From Emticicia agri (lineage in GTDB: Bacteria > Bacteroidota > Bacteroidia > Cytophagales > Spirosomataceae): a DNA stretch of 64,000 nt. Every line of letters begins with the position of its first letter. Within the stretch, counting starts at the first letter, position 1. The DNA is taken from assembly GCA_945860265.1 (NCBI GenBank), contig CAMAQF010000004.1, positions 1-64,000 of the forward strand, read 5' to 3'. The position numbers and the translations under genes were made by a program. Under the pieces are notes generated by a model. That model did not search any database and had not been told where the DNA came from. It was given only the letters and a program-made list of their open reading frames with translations. Below, in pieces: positions 36,999 through 46,106 of the stretch.

Positions 36999-39974
36999 AT
37001 GAAAATTAAAGTTTTTAGTATAATATTCTCACTAATAAGTATTTACAGCACTGCCCAAAGCTATAACCCAAAGTTGTTTGATAGCATGAAATGGCGAATG
37101 ATTGGTCCTCATCGTGGCGGTCGAACCGTTGGAGCAGTCGGTGTTCCGCAAAAGCCCAACGTTTTTTATATCGGCGTAAATAATGGGGGTGTTTGGAAAA
37201 CAACCGACTATGGACGAACATGGTCGCCAATTTTTGATGACCAAGCAACTGGTTCGGTGGGTGATGTGGCCGTTGCCCCATCAAATCCAAATGTAATTTA
37301 TGTCGCTTCGGGTGAAGGTATTCAACGACCAGATTTATCAGTAGGAAATGGTGTTTACAAATCGACAGATGAAGGTAAAACTTGGATAAATACTGGACTA
37401 AAAGATGGACAGCAAATTGGCGGTTTGGCGATTGACCCAACCAACGAAAATAGAGTTTTTGCTGCTGTTTTGGGGCATCCGTATGGGCCTAATACGGAAA
37501 GAGGAGTTTATCGAACAACCAATGGCGGTAAAACTTGGGAACGAGTTTTGTACAAAGATGAAAATACAGGAGCGATTCAAGTAACAATTGACCCTAAAAA
37601 TCCAAATGTAGTATATGCCGACCTTTGGGCGGCTCGCCAAGGGCCTTGGGAAAATGGTGCTTGGCAAGGCCCCGAAAGTGGAATGTATAAATCAACTGAT
37701 GGAGGCACAACTTGGAAAAAACTAACTAAAGGTTTACCAACCTACGAACAAGGTTTAGGTCGAATTGGATTTTGTATTGCCCCAAGCGACCCCAATCGCC
37801 TATATGCAACCGTTGATTCGCCCGAAGGTGGCGGAGTTTTCAAATCAACTGATGCGGGTGAATCTTGGACACTCGCGAGTCAAGACCCAAGAATTTGGGG
37901 ACGAGGAAGCGATTTTGCCGAAGTAAAAGTTCATCCAACAAACCCCGATATTGTTTTTAGTGCCGATGTTGACACTTGGAAGTCAGAAGATGCAGGAAAA
38001 ACTTGGACAGCCTTTCGTGGAGCTCCAGGTGGCGATGATTATCACAGACTTTGGATAAATCCAAACAATCCTGATATTATGCTTTTGGCGGCTGACCAAG
38101 GAGCAATCATTACTGTCAATGGCGGACAAACTTTTTCTTCATGGTATAATCAACCAACGGCACAATTTTATCATGTAAGCACCGATAATGCTTTTCCATA
38201 TAATGTTTATGGTGGGCAGCAAGAAAGTGGTTCGGTCGGTGTTACCTCTCGTGGAAATGATGGTATCATAACCTTTCGTGATTGGCATCCAGTAGGAGTA
38301 GAGGAGTACGGATATGTAGCTGCTGACCCACTTGACCCCAATATTATTTACGGAGGAAAAGTTACGAAATATGACAAACGAACTGGGCAAACACAAAATA
38401 TTGCCCCAGAAGCAGTTCGTTCTGGAAAGTATCGTTTTATTCGAACCGCACCTGTTTTATTTTCACCAATTGATAAAAAATCGTTGTTTTTTGCTGGAAA
38501 TGTATTATTCAAGACAAAAACAGGAGGTGATTCATGGGAGATAATTAGCCCAGATTTGACGCGTGTTAGCTATGATAAACTCCCGAAAAGCTTCAATGTT
38601 TTCACTACTGAGGCTATAAAAAAAATGCCTCGGCGTGGAGTAATTTATGCCGTTGCACCTTCACCAAAAGACATAAATATAATTTGGGCAGGAACTGACG
38701 ATGGATTGATTCATATAACAAAGGATGGCGGAAAAACTTGGCAAAATGTAACTCCACCAATACCTAAGGGTGAGCAAAATGATTTTTGGATTTGGTCTAA
38801 AATTTCACAAATTGATGCAGGGCATTATGATAAAAATGTGGCTTATGTGGCAGTAAACAGAATTAGACTTGACGACCAACGTCCGCATATTTTCCGTACA
38901 AAAGATGGTGGAAAAACTTGGCAAGAAATCGTTAAAGGCTTGCCAAATGAACCAATCAATACAGTTCGTGAAGACCCTTCTCGCAAAGGATTATTATATG
39001 CGGGTTCTGAAAATGCCGTATATGTATCGTTTGATGATGGTGAAAATTGGCAATCATTAAGGCTGAATATGCCCGCAACAAGCATAAGAGATTTGGTAAT
39101 TAAAGATGATGATATTGTGGTTGGTACTCACGGGCGTAGTTTCTGGATTTTAGATGATATTACACCTTTACGCCAAATGTCTGATGAAATTTTCAAAACT
39201 GAAGCATTTTTATTCAAACCACAAAATACTTATCGAGTGCGTTGGAGTACTTATACCGATACGCCAATTACACAAGAAGAACCGCAAGGACAAAATCCAC
39301 CCGATGGAGCAATTCTTAATTATTTCTTGAAAGAAAAAATCAATAATCCAGTTGTTCTTGAGATTTTCGATGCATCAAAAAAACTAATTCGTAAATTTTC
39401 TAGCGATGATAAACCTTACGAATTGCCCGATTTGAATATTCCACATTATTGGATTCGTCCACAACAAATTCTTTCGGCCGATGCTGGTTCGCATCGTTTT
39501 ATGTGGGATTTGCATTATCCTCCGTTGAATTTGCCACCATCTTATCCGATTTCGGCAGTTTATCAGAATACTGCTCCTGATGCTACTTCACCGTGGGTGA
39601 TGCCTGGCTATTATATCGCCAAATTGACAGTTGATGGAAAATCTAGCGAACAAACTTTTTTAGTAAAAATGGATCCACGCGTAAAAACCTCAGCTGTTGA
39701 TTTAAAACTTCAACATGACTTATCGCTGGCTTGCTACGAAGGACGAATGAAAATTGAAGCTGAATTAGCAAAAATGAAAAATTTGCGTAAGAGATTCAGA
39801 CTGACGGAGGAAAGTTTGAAACAGTTTGATTCAAAAGAAGCTAATTTAAAAAAGATTCAATCAGGTTTAGCTACAATTCACAATATTTTACAGGATGCTG
39901 ATAGTAAACCTACTACGCAAGTTATTGCAAATGCAAAAGACTTATTGAATCGGTTAAATGTTGTATTTAAGTGA
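36999..39974 (+). CDS. Large exported Asp-box (VPS10/sortilin-like) propeller protein
   Basis: The tracked ORF opens at a TTG (36960), but the ATG at 36999 gives a clean Sec signal MKIKVFSIIFSLISIYSTAQ, so I start there (991 residues). It has at least nine Asp-box-like repeats, e.g. YKSTDEGKTW, YRTTNGGKTW, YKSTDGGTTW, FKSTDAGESW, FRTKDGGKTW, as in sortilin-type or xyloglucanase/sialidase-like propellers. The segment after about residue 720 (VGTHGRSFWILDDITPLRQ onward) is the usual C-terminal part of this bacterial family. No catalytic residues can be assigned. Often annotated glycosyl hydrolase, but enzymatic function is unproven. Confidence 0.85.
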   Translation: MKIKVFSIIFSLISIYSTAQSYNPKLFDSMKWRMIGPHRGGRTVGAVGVPQKPNVFYIGVNNGGVWKTTDYGRTWSPIFDDQATGSVGDVAVAPSNPNVIYVASGEGIQRPDLSVGNGVYKSTDEGKTWINTGLKDGQQIGGLAIDPTNENRVFAAVLGHPYGPNTERGVYRTTNGGKTWERVLYKDENTGAIQVTIDPKNPNVVYADLWAARQGPWENGAWQGPESGMYKSTDGGTTWKKLTKGLPTYEQGLGRIGFCIAPSDPNRLYATVDSPEGGGVFKSTDAGESWTLASQDPRIWGRGSDFAEVKVHPTNPDIVFSADVDTWKSEDAGKTWTAFRGAPGGDDYHRLWINPNNPDIMLLAADQGAIITVNGGQTFSSWYNQPTAQFYHVSTDNAFPYNVYGGQQESGSVGVTSRGNDGIITFRDWHPVGVEEYGYVAADPLDPNIIYGGKVTKYDKRTGQTQNIAPEAVRSGKYRFIRTAPVLFSPIDKKSLFFAGNVLFKTKTGGDSWEIISPDLTRVSYDKLPKSFNVFTTEAIKKMPRRGVIYAVAPSPKDINIIWAGTDDGLIHITKDGGKTWQNVTPPIPKGEQNDFWIWSKISQIDAGHYDKNVAYVAVNRIRLDDQRPHIFRTKDGGKTWQEIVKGLPNEPINTVREDPSRKGLLYAGSENAVYVSFDDGENWQSLRLNMPATSIRDLVIKDDDIVVGTHGRSFWILDDITPLRQMSDEIFKTEAFLFKPQNTYRVRWSTYTDTPITQEEPQGQNPPDGAILNYFLKEKINNPVVLEIFDASKKLIRKFSSDDKPYELPDLNIPHYWIRPQQILSADAGSHRFMWDLHYPPLNLPPSYPISAVYQNTAPDATSPWVMPGYYIAKLTVDGKSSEQTFLVKMDPRVKTSAVDLKLQHDLSLACYEGRMKIEAELAKMKNLRKRFRLTEESLKQFDSKEANLKKIQSGLATIHNILQDADSKPTTQVIANAKDLLNRLNVVFK

Positions 39975-39992
39975 GTTTTATAAAATTTTGAG

Positions 39993-40026
39993 AGCCACAA
40001 TTATTATAAGTTGTGGCTTTTTTTTA
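39993..40026 (+). terminator. Rho-independent terminator after Asp-box gene
   Basis: Perfect 8-bp stem AGCCACAA / TTGTGGCT with a 10-nt loop and eight T residues. Confidence 0.85.
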
Positions 40027-40058
40027 TCTTTAGGAATCAAAATACTTAAACTAAACCC

Positions 40059-41600
40059 ATGAAAAACCTCATTTTAGTTACATTCATTTTATTTAGTTTG
40101 GCTTTCCAACAAAAAAAAGACACCACAAATACCTCTTATAAGGAGCAGCACCGTCCTCAGTTCCATTTTACTCCAGAAAAAGGTTGGATGAATGACCCCA
40201 ACGGCCTTGTATATTACGATGGCGAATACCACCTATTTTATCAACATTATCCTGATAGTACCGTTTGGGGGCCAATGCATTGGGGACATGCTATAAGCAA
40301 AGATTTAGTTTCGTGGAAACATCTGCCGATTGCTTTATATCCTGATTCGCTCGGTTATATTTTTTCGGGAAGCATTGTCGTAGATGAAGACAATACAACT
40401 GGTTTTCAGACTGGGAAAGAAAAACCTTTGGTTGCGATTTTTACCTATCACGATATGGTGAAAGAAAAAGCAGGACGAAACGATCGTGAATCGCAAGGAA
40501 TTGCTTATAGTTTGGATAAAGGCCGAACTTGGATAAAGTATGAGAAAAATCCAGTAATTGCTAACAAAGGCGATACCGATTTTCGTGACCCAAAAGTGTT
40601 TTGGCATGAAGCTTCTAAAAACTGGATTATGCCTTTGGCAGTTGGGAAAAAATTAGAAATCTTCACCTCACCAAACTTAAAAAACTGGCAAAAAGTAAGC
40701 GAATTTGGCTTAAAAGAAAGCGTAAATGATGGGGTTTGGGAATGCCCAGATTTGATTTCTTTCAAGACCGATGATGGCACTGAAAAATGGGTTTTGATAC
40801 AAAATATTGGTCGTGGAGCTGTAAATGGTGGCTCAGGAACACAATATTTTGTTGGCAATTTTGATGGTAAAATCTTCACCAACGATAATTCGCCTGAAAC
40901 AAAACTTTGGTTAGATTATGGAGCGGATAATTATGCTGGTGTTTCGTGGTTTAATGCACCAAATAACGAAAAAATTTACATCGGATGGATGTCGAACTGG
41001 GACGATTATGCAAACCTTGTTCCAACTAAAGCTTGGAGAAGTGGCATGACTGTTCCTCGAAAATTATCTTTAAACAAATCTCCTGAAGGTTATCGCTTGG
41101 CTCAAATGCCTGTCAAACAACTTGAATCTTTACGGATTTCGAGTTCTAATATTCCAAAACAAAAGATTATAAATACGCTATTAATTGAAAATAAATCGGT
41201 TTTAAATGAACTTGATTTGTCTTTCGATTTAACAACATCAACCGCAATTGAGCTTGGATTTATTTTATCTAATTCAAAAAATGAAAAACTGATTGTTGGT
41301 TTAGATAGAGTCTCAAAGCAAATTTTTATCGACCGAAGAAATGCAGGAAAATCTGATTTTTCTTCAAAATTTGCCAAGAAACATATCGCACCTTTTACTT
41401 ATGTTAAGGAATTGACAATTAAGGCTTTAGTTGATAAGGCATCAATCGAAGTTTTTGTTAATGGTGGAAAAATTGCCTTAACAGACTTGTTTTTTCCTTC
41501 TGAAGAATACACTAAAATTGAACTTTACGGTAAAGGTGGTAATGCCGAGTTAACTACTGGTAAATTATATCCATTGAAATCAGTTTGGGCTAAAAAATAG
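40059..41600 (+). CDS. GH32 exported fructan/sucrose hydrolase
   Basis: 513 residues. A hydrophobic N-terminus (MKNLILVTFILFSLAF) acts as signal; no lipobox Cys seen. The five-bladed propeller shows WMNDPNG (nucleophile Asp46), FRDPKVFW (transition-state Asp) and WECPD (acid/base Glu), the three GH32 signatures. A C-terminal beta-sandwich follows, with ASIEVFVNGGKIALTDLFFP. Retaining hydrolase of beta-fructosides (levan, inulin or sucrose). A PfkB kinase gene 95 bp downstream would phosphorylate the released fructose. Confidence 0.95.
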   Translation: MKNLILVTFILFSLAFQQKKDTTNTSYKEQHRPQFHFTPEKGWMNDPNGLVYYDGEYHLFYQHYPDSTVWGPMHWGHAISKDLVSWKHLPIALYPDSLGYIFSGSIVVDEDNTTGFQTGKEKPLVAIFTYHDMVKEKAGRNDRESQGIAYSLDKGRTWIKYEKNPVIANKGDTDFRDPKVFWHEASKNWIMPLAVGKKLEIFTSPNLKNWQKVSEFGLKESVNDGVWECPDLISFKTDDGTEKWVLIQNIGRGAVNGGSGTQYFVGNFDGKIFTNDNSPETKLWLDYGADNYAGVSWFNAPNNEKIYIGWMSNWDDYANLVPTKAWRSGMTVPRKLSLNKSPEGYRLAQMPVKQLESLRISSSNIPKQKIINTLLIENKSVLNELDLSFDLTTSTAIELGFILSNSKNEKLIVGLDRVSKQIFIDRRNAGKSDFSSKFAKKHIAPFTYVKELTIKALVDKASIEVFVNGGKIALTDLFFPSEEYTKIELYGKGGNAELTTGKLYPLKSVWAKK

Positions 41601-41694
41601 ATTTTATTGTTTAAATTTTCCTCGAAGGAACGTCAAATTTTTACGCTCTTTCGAATATTTTATAATTTGAACAATTAGTCATTATCAAAGAAAA

Positions 41695-42576
41695 ATGTCA
41701 AAGAAAAATATAGTTTGTTTTGGAGAAGTATTATGGGATTTGCTTCCTTCTGGCAAAATTGCTGGTGGAGCTCCAATGAATGTGGCGGTTCATGCCAGTC
41801 AATTAGGCTTGAACGCTATAATGATTAGTGCCGTTGGAAATGATGAACTGGGAGAAGGAATTACGTCTTTTTTATTAAGCAGAGGTTTATCAATAGAAAA
41901 TATTCAAAAAAATGAATACCAAACGGGCATTGTAGAGGTTACTTTAGATGCAAAAGGGAGTCCGTCCTATTCAATCATTGAACCAGTTGCTTGGGATTTT
42001 ATTAGATTGACTGATGCTGCAAAAAGTACCATTCAAGTAGCAGATGCTCTGGTTTTTGGGAGCTTAGCTTTAAGAAATGAAATTTCAAAACTAACGCTTT
42101 TGCAATTACAAATAGATTCCAAACTGAAAATTTTAGATTTAAATCTCAGGAAACCATTTTATTCACCAAAATTGACTGATGAACTTTTGCGAGTTGCCGA
42201 TATTGTAAAAGTCAATGATGAAGAATTAGAAATGATTTGTACTTGGTTCGGTTCATTTGGTAATCAAATAGACAATGCTAGTTTTCTGAAAGCACGATTT
42301 AAACTCAAAGGAATTTTAGTGACGAGAGGAGCAAATGGTGCTTTTTTTATTGATGAAAATAATGAAGTATTTGAACATCAAGGATTTAAAGTAATCGTAA
42401 ATGATACCATCGGAAGTGGAGATTCATTTTTGGCTGCGTTCATAACCAAATGGCTCAGTGGTGAAACGCCAGGTGAAGCCCTAAAATATGCTTGTGCGGT
42501 AGGTGCGTTTGTTGCAACACAGAAAGGTGCAACGCCAGCAATTTCTGAAGAAGATATTATGAAAGCTATGAAATAA
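41695..42576 (+). CDS. PfkB family carbohydrate kinase, probable fructokinase
   Basis: A 293-residue cytoplasmic ribokinase-fold kinase. N-terminal FGEVLWDLLPSGKIAGGAPMNVAVHASQLG (substrate-binding Gly-Gly motif), C-terminal NDTIGSGDSFLAAFITKWLSG with the anion hole and catalytic Asp. Transfers ATP phosphate to a sugar; fructose is inferred from the adjacent GH32. Separated from GH32 by 95 bp without an obvious terminator. Confidence 0.88.
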   Translation: MSKKNIVCFGEVLWDLLPSGKIAGGAPMNVAVHASQLGLNAIMISAVGNDELGEGITSFLLSRGLSIENIQKNEYQTGIVEVTLDAKGSPSYSIIEPVAWDFIRLTDAAKSTIQVADALVFGSLALRNEISKLTLLQLQIDSKLKILDLNLRKPFYSPKLTDELLRVADIVKVNDEELEMICTWFGSFGNQIDNASFLKARFKLKGILVTRGANGAFFIDENNEVFEHQGFKVIVNDTIGSGDSFLAAFITKWLSGETPGEALKYACAVGAFVATQKGATPAISEEDIMKAMK

Positions 42577-42589
42577 TCAAGTGAAATAA

Positions 42590-42952
42590 TTATATTGTAT
42601 AAAAATACGCCCAAGCAATCATGATAATTTGTAGAGGAAGTCTTAACCATAGTATCCAATTCGGTATTTTTTTGAATTTACCCGAAGTGACCATATATAT
42701 ATTGGCAGGAAAAACAGCAATGAATAATAAAATAATTCCCCAAGCAGCAAATGATTTTGTTTGGCTAAAAAGCAATCCAATTCCTAAAATAATTTCTGTA
42801 ATTCCGCTAATAATCACCATTTCTTCATGTTTTGGAATGTACGGTGGCATGGTTTTCATAAAAAAGTTTTTCTTTGTAAAGTGCGAAATTCCCGCAAAAA
42901 CTAAAAAACCTGCCATTATATAAAGAGCAATATTCTCCATAAGTCTCATCAT
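42590..42952 (-). CDS. DoxX-like small membrane protein
   Basis: 120 residues with four hydrophobic segments: ENIALYIMAGFLVFAGISHF, MVIISGITEIILGIGLLF, FAAWGIILLFIAVFPANIYMV and a last one near ILWLRLPLQIIMIAWAYFY. The pattern FAGISHFTKKNFF and PPYIPKHE fits DoxX-like/MauE-type proteins. Function unknown. It converges on the kinase gene with only 13 bp between stops. The plus-strand ORF 42621-42923 opposite is a shadow. Confidence 0.75.
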   Translation of the reverse strand: MMRLMENIALYIMAGFLVFAGISHFTKKNFFMKTMPPYIPKHEEMVIISGITEIILGIGLLFSQTKSFAAWGIILLFIAVFPANIYMVTSGKFKKIPNWILWLRLPLQIIMIAWAYFYTI

Positions 42953-43040
42953 TAAATTTATTCATCGCAAATTAAGTCAAAAAATAATTTTAATGGTTTA
43001 TTTTACATATAATCTTTATCGACAAAAATAATATAACATT

Positions 43041-44270
43041 ATGAATAAAGTTTTCTTATACAGTTTTACTCTGCTTTTTTCAATAATTTTCCCGATTTGT
43101 TTTGCACAAAAAAACAAAACTGAAGCATATTTTCCTGCTTATAACCAATGGATTTCAAAGAATCCCACTGAATTAGGACTTAATATAGATAAAATAAATG
43201 AAACCATAAAATTTGCCAAAGATAATGAAATAAAAAATCCAAGAAATATGGAAGTGTCTCATTATCAGTCTTTTGGAAAAGAACCTTTCGGTTTTGCGGT
43301 TGGACCTTTTGCCGAGCGAGGCGAACCAACAGGTTTAATTATTCACAAAGGTTATATTGTGGCTCAGTGGGGAGAACCAAACCGCTGCGATATTACACAT
43401 AGTGTGACAAAAAGTTTTTTATCAAGTGTTGTTGGATTAGCTGTTGATCGTAGCCTAATCAAAAATGTTTCGGATACGGTTGCTCCATACGTTCCACCAA
43501 TCGAAATTTATGGAAACCCAGTCAACCGTTCGGCTGATGAGTTTGGAAAGCCAGAATTACTGCAACTTTTTGATACACCTCATAATAAAACGATTACTTG
43601 GAATTCACTTCTTCGTCAAACTAGCGATTGGGAAGGTACACTTTGGGGGAAACCAGATTGGGCTGACCGCCCAGACAAAGATGCTACAAAATGGCTAAAT
43701 AGACCCAGAAATAAACAAGGAAGCTTTTATGAATATAATGATGTGAGAGTTAATGTACTTTCTTTAGCGGCACTGAGCGTTTGGAGAAAACCTTTGCCAC
43801 AAGTTTTGAAAGAGAACTTAATGGATAAAATAGGTGCTTCAAATACCTGGCGTTGGACGGGCTATCGAAACTCTTGGATTGTCTTGGATGGGCAAGCCGT
43901 TCAGTCAGTTAGTGGAGGTGGACATTGGGGTGGAGGAATGTTTATTAATGCATTTGACATGGGGCGTTTTGGTTTGCTCTCATTAAATAGGGGAAAATGG
44001 AAAGACCAACAGGTTTTATCAGAAAACTGGGTAAATCAAGCACTTACACCCACACCTGCTCAACCTACTTATGGTTATATGAATTGGTTTTTGAATACAG
44101 ACCAAAAACTCTTACCGAGTGCTTCAGCAAAATCATTTTATCATCTCGGAAACGGCACAAATTTGATTTATATTGACCCGGAGCATGATTTGGTAATGGT
44201 TGTTAGATGGATTTCTTCTGAGGCAATGGATGGCATAGTAAAGAAAGTTTTAGAAGCATTTCCAAAATAA
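43041..44270 (+). CDS. Exported serine hydrolase (class C beta-lactamase-like)
   Basis: 409 residues with Sec signal ending CFAQ (about residue 23). The SxxK motif is in HSVTKSFLSSVVG, the second motif is YEYNDVRVN (YxN), and GGGHWGGGMFINAFDMGRFGLL is the later family block. Belongs to the penicillin-binding/esterase beta-lactamase fold, which includes esterases, peptidases and amidases; resistance is not implied. Followed 46 bp later by NIPSNAP and YdjC-like genes, all exported. Confidence 0.88.
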   Translation: MNKVFLYSFTLLFSIIFPICFAQKNKTEAYFPAYNQWISKNPTELGLNIDKINETIKFAKDNEIKNPRNMEVSHYQSFGKEPFGFAVGPFAERGEPTGLIIHKGYIVAQWGEPNRCDITHSVTKSFLSSVVGLAVDRSLIKNVSDTVAPYVPPIEIYGNPVNRSADEFGKPELLQLFDTPHNKTITWNSLLRQTSDWEGTLWGKPDWADRPDKDATKWLNRPRNKQGSFYEYNDVRVNVLSLAALSVWRKPLPQVLKENLMDKIGASNTWRWTGYRNSWIVLDGQAVQSVSGGGHWGGGMFINAFDMGRFGLLSLNRGKWKDQQVLSENWVNQALTPTPAQPTYGYMNWFLNTDQKLLPSASAKSFYHLGNGTNLIYIDPEHDLVMVVRWISSEAMDGIVKKVLEAFPK

Positions 44271-44316
44271 ATAAGCTTATTTTTTTTTATACTTATCTAT
44301 TCAAAACAAATTAAAA

Positions 44317-45066
44317 ATGAAAAAAATCAACCTAATTTTATTCTTCTTATTTTTAGCTATTGGTGCGTTTGCCCAAGTAAAAAAAGAATTTTATGAACTT
44401 CGTACCTACGAATTAAAGTTTGGTTCGTCACGTACAAATATCGAAAATTATTTTAAAAATGCTCTTTTTCCGACTTTGAATAAATACGGCGTAAAAAACA
44501 TTGGAGCATTTGGAGAAATGGGACTTTCTGACCCTGGAAAAATCTATATATTGATTCCTTATGCTTCAATTGAAGAGTTTTCGAGAGTTAATGAAAAAAT
44601 TAAAGCGGATGAAGATTTCCTGAAAGCAACTCAAGAATATAATGCTTTACCACCCGAAAAAGCTCCATATACTCGTTTTACATCTTCAATTATGAATGCT
44701 TTTGACGGAATACCACAGTTGGTAAAACCAACTACTGACCAAAAAATATTTGAATTAAGAATTTATCAAAGCTATTCAGAGGATGCAGCTCGTCGTAAAA
44801 GAAAAATGTTCAATGATGAAGAATTGAAGATTTTCAGAGATACTAAACTCAATTCGGTGTTTTTCGGAGAGGTTATTGCAGGTGAATACATGCCATGCCT
44901 CACTTATATGTTGGCTTTCAAAAACATGGAAGAACGTGATGCTAATTGGAAAGTTTTTAGTGCAAACCCAGATTGGAAACGTATTTCAAGTGCTGCCGAA
45001 TATGCCAATTCAGTTTCGCATATCATCAGAGTTTTCTTAGTGCCTTTATCTTATACTCAACTCTAA
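44317..45066 (+). CDS. Exported NIPSNAP family protein
   Basis: 249 residues: Sec signal (MKKINLILFFLFLAIGAFAQ) and two NIPSNAP-type ferredoxin-like repeats, FYELRTYELKFGSSRTNIENYF and IFELRIYQSYSEDAARRKRKMF. Function of the family is poorly known. The gene is followed by the YdjC-like gene after 4 bp, so the two are co-translated; a role in sugar or glycolipid handling can only be guessed from that. Confidence 0.85.
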   Translation: MKKINLILFFLFLAIGAFAQVKKEFYELRTYELKFGSSRTNIENYFKNALFPTLNKYGVKNIGAFGEMGLSDPGKIYILIPYASIEEFSRVNEKIKADEDFLKATQEYNALPPEKAPYTRFTSSIMNAFDGIPQLVKPTTDQKIFELRIYQSYSEDAARRKRKMFNDEELKIFRDTKLNSVFFGEVIAGEYMPCLTYMLAFKNMEERDANWKVFSANPDWKRISSAAEYANSVSHIIRVFLVPLSYTQL

Positions 45067-45070
45067 AATC

Positions 45071-46063
45071 ATGAAAAAATACTTCATATTCTTATTTATG
45101 ATGTGCTTTGCATTATTACTGAAAGCACAAAATGAAACATTCGCTGAGAAATTAGGCTTTCCAAAAGGAGCGAAAGTCATAATCATGCACGTTGATGACG
45201 TTGGAATGTCTTATGACTCAAACGTTGGGGCAATCAAATCAGTTGAAGAGGGAGTTGCTACTTCAATGAGCGTTATGATGCCTTGTTCGTGGGTACCATC
45301 GTTTGTGCATTACCTTAAAAATCATCCTCAAATCGATGCGGGATTACACCTTACCTTAACTTCTGAATGGAAAGATTATCGTTGGGGTCCTTTGGCTGGT
45401 AAACCAACTGTACCGAATTTGGTCGATTCAGAGGGAGCAATGTGGCGAAGTGTTGAAGAAACTGCCAAACACGCTTCAGCAGATGATATTGAGAAAGAAA
45501 TAAGAAGCCAATTGGAAAGAGCAAGAGCAATGGGTTTTGAGCCAACGCACATGGACTCTCACATGGGAACATTATTTGCACGCCAAGATTATTTAGAACG
45601 CTATTTCAAAGTTGGTATCGAAAATAAAATACCAGTTATGTTTCCTGGTGGACATGATACCATGATTTTGCGTGATGGTGCCTCAGGTTTAACAATTCAA
45701 CAAGCTCAAAAAATTGGAAAAATGCTTTGGGATGCTGGTTTGCCAGTTTTAGATGATTTGCACAATATAAGTTATGGCTGGACGATGGATAAAGTAAAAA
45801 ATCCAGATGAAAAGGCTTTGCAGAAATATAAAACCCAAAAATACATTGATTCATTTAAAGATTTACAGGCAGGTGTAACTATGGTGATTATGCACTGTAC
45901 TTCTCCAACTGAGGTTTTTGAACATATTTCAGATTCGGGAAATACTCGTCGGGGTGATATGTTGGCCATGATCGACCCAGCTTTAAAAAAGTATATTCAA
46001 GACAATGGAATTATTTTGACAACTTGGAGGGAATTGAAACAAAGAAGAGACAAAATTAAATAA
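45071..46063 (+). CDS. Exported ChbG/YdjC-like carbohydrate deacetylase
   Basis: 330 residues with Sec signal (to about residue 22, LLLKAQ). YdjC-fold metal site: HVDDVGMSYDSNVGAI (Asp pair), GLHLTLTSEWK (His) and PTHMDSHMG (His). Known family members deacetylate chito-oligosaccharides; this one is secreted whereas ChbG is cytoplasmic. LQAGVTMVIMHCTSP near the C-terminus is typical. Terminator follows immediately. Confidence 0.88.
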   Translation: MKKYFIFLFMMCFALLLKAQNETFAEKLGFPKGAKVIIMHVDDVGMSYDSNVGAIKSVEEGVATSMSVMMPCSWVPSFVHYLKNHPQIDAGLHLTLTSEWKDYRWGPLAGKPTVPNLVDSEGAMWRSVEETAKHASADDIEKEIRSQLERARAMGFEPTHMDSHMGTLFARQDYLERYFKVGIENKIPVMFPGGHDTMILRDGASGLTIQQAQKIGKMLWDAGLPVLDDLHNISYGWTMDKVKNPDEKALQKYKTQKYIDSFKDLQAGVTMVIMHCTSPTEVFEHISDSGNTRRGDMLAMIDPALKKYIQDNGIILTTWRELKQRRDKIK

Positions 46064-46072
46064 GATTGTTTG

Positions 46073-46106
46073 CAATGCCCATTTCTTATAAATGGGCATT
46101 GTTTTA
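46073..46106. terminator. Bidirectional terminator between YdjC-like and J-domain genes
   Basis: Perfect 12-bp stem CAATGCCCATTT / AAATGGGCATTG with loop CTTAT, followed by GTTTT. Lies between converging stops. Confidence 0.82.

Noticed and set aside
37015-37440. 141-residue minus-strand ORF opposite the Asp-box gene
   Set aside because: The plus frame has a signal peptide and regular Asp-box repeats; the minus frame is an antisense shadow.
42621-42923. 100-residue plus-strand ORF with hydrophobic segments
   Set aside because: Antisense to the DoxX-like gene, which has the more regular four-helix pattern and a better start.
44269-44290. AAATAAGCTTATTT followed by T run as a terminator
   Set aside because: Uninterrupted palindrome with no loop and an A/T-only stem apart from the central GC; too weak, and the downstream genes may be co-transcribed.
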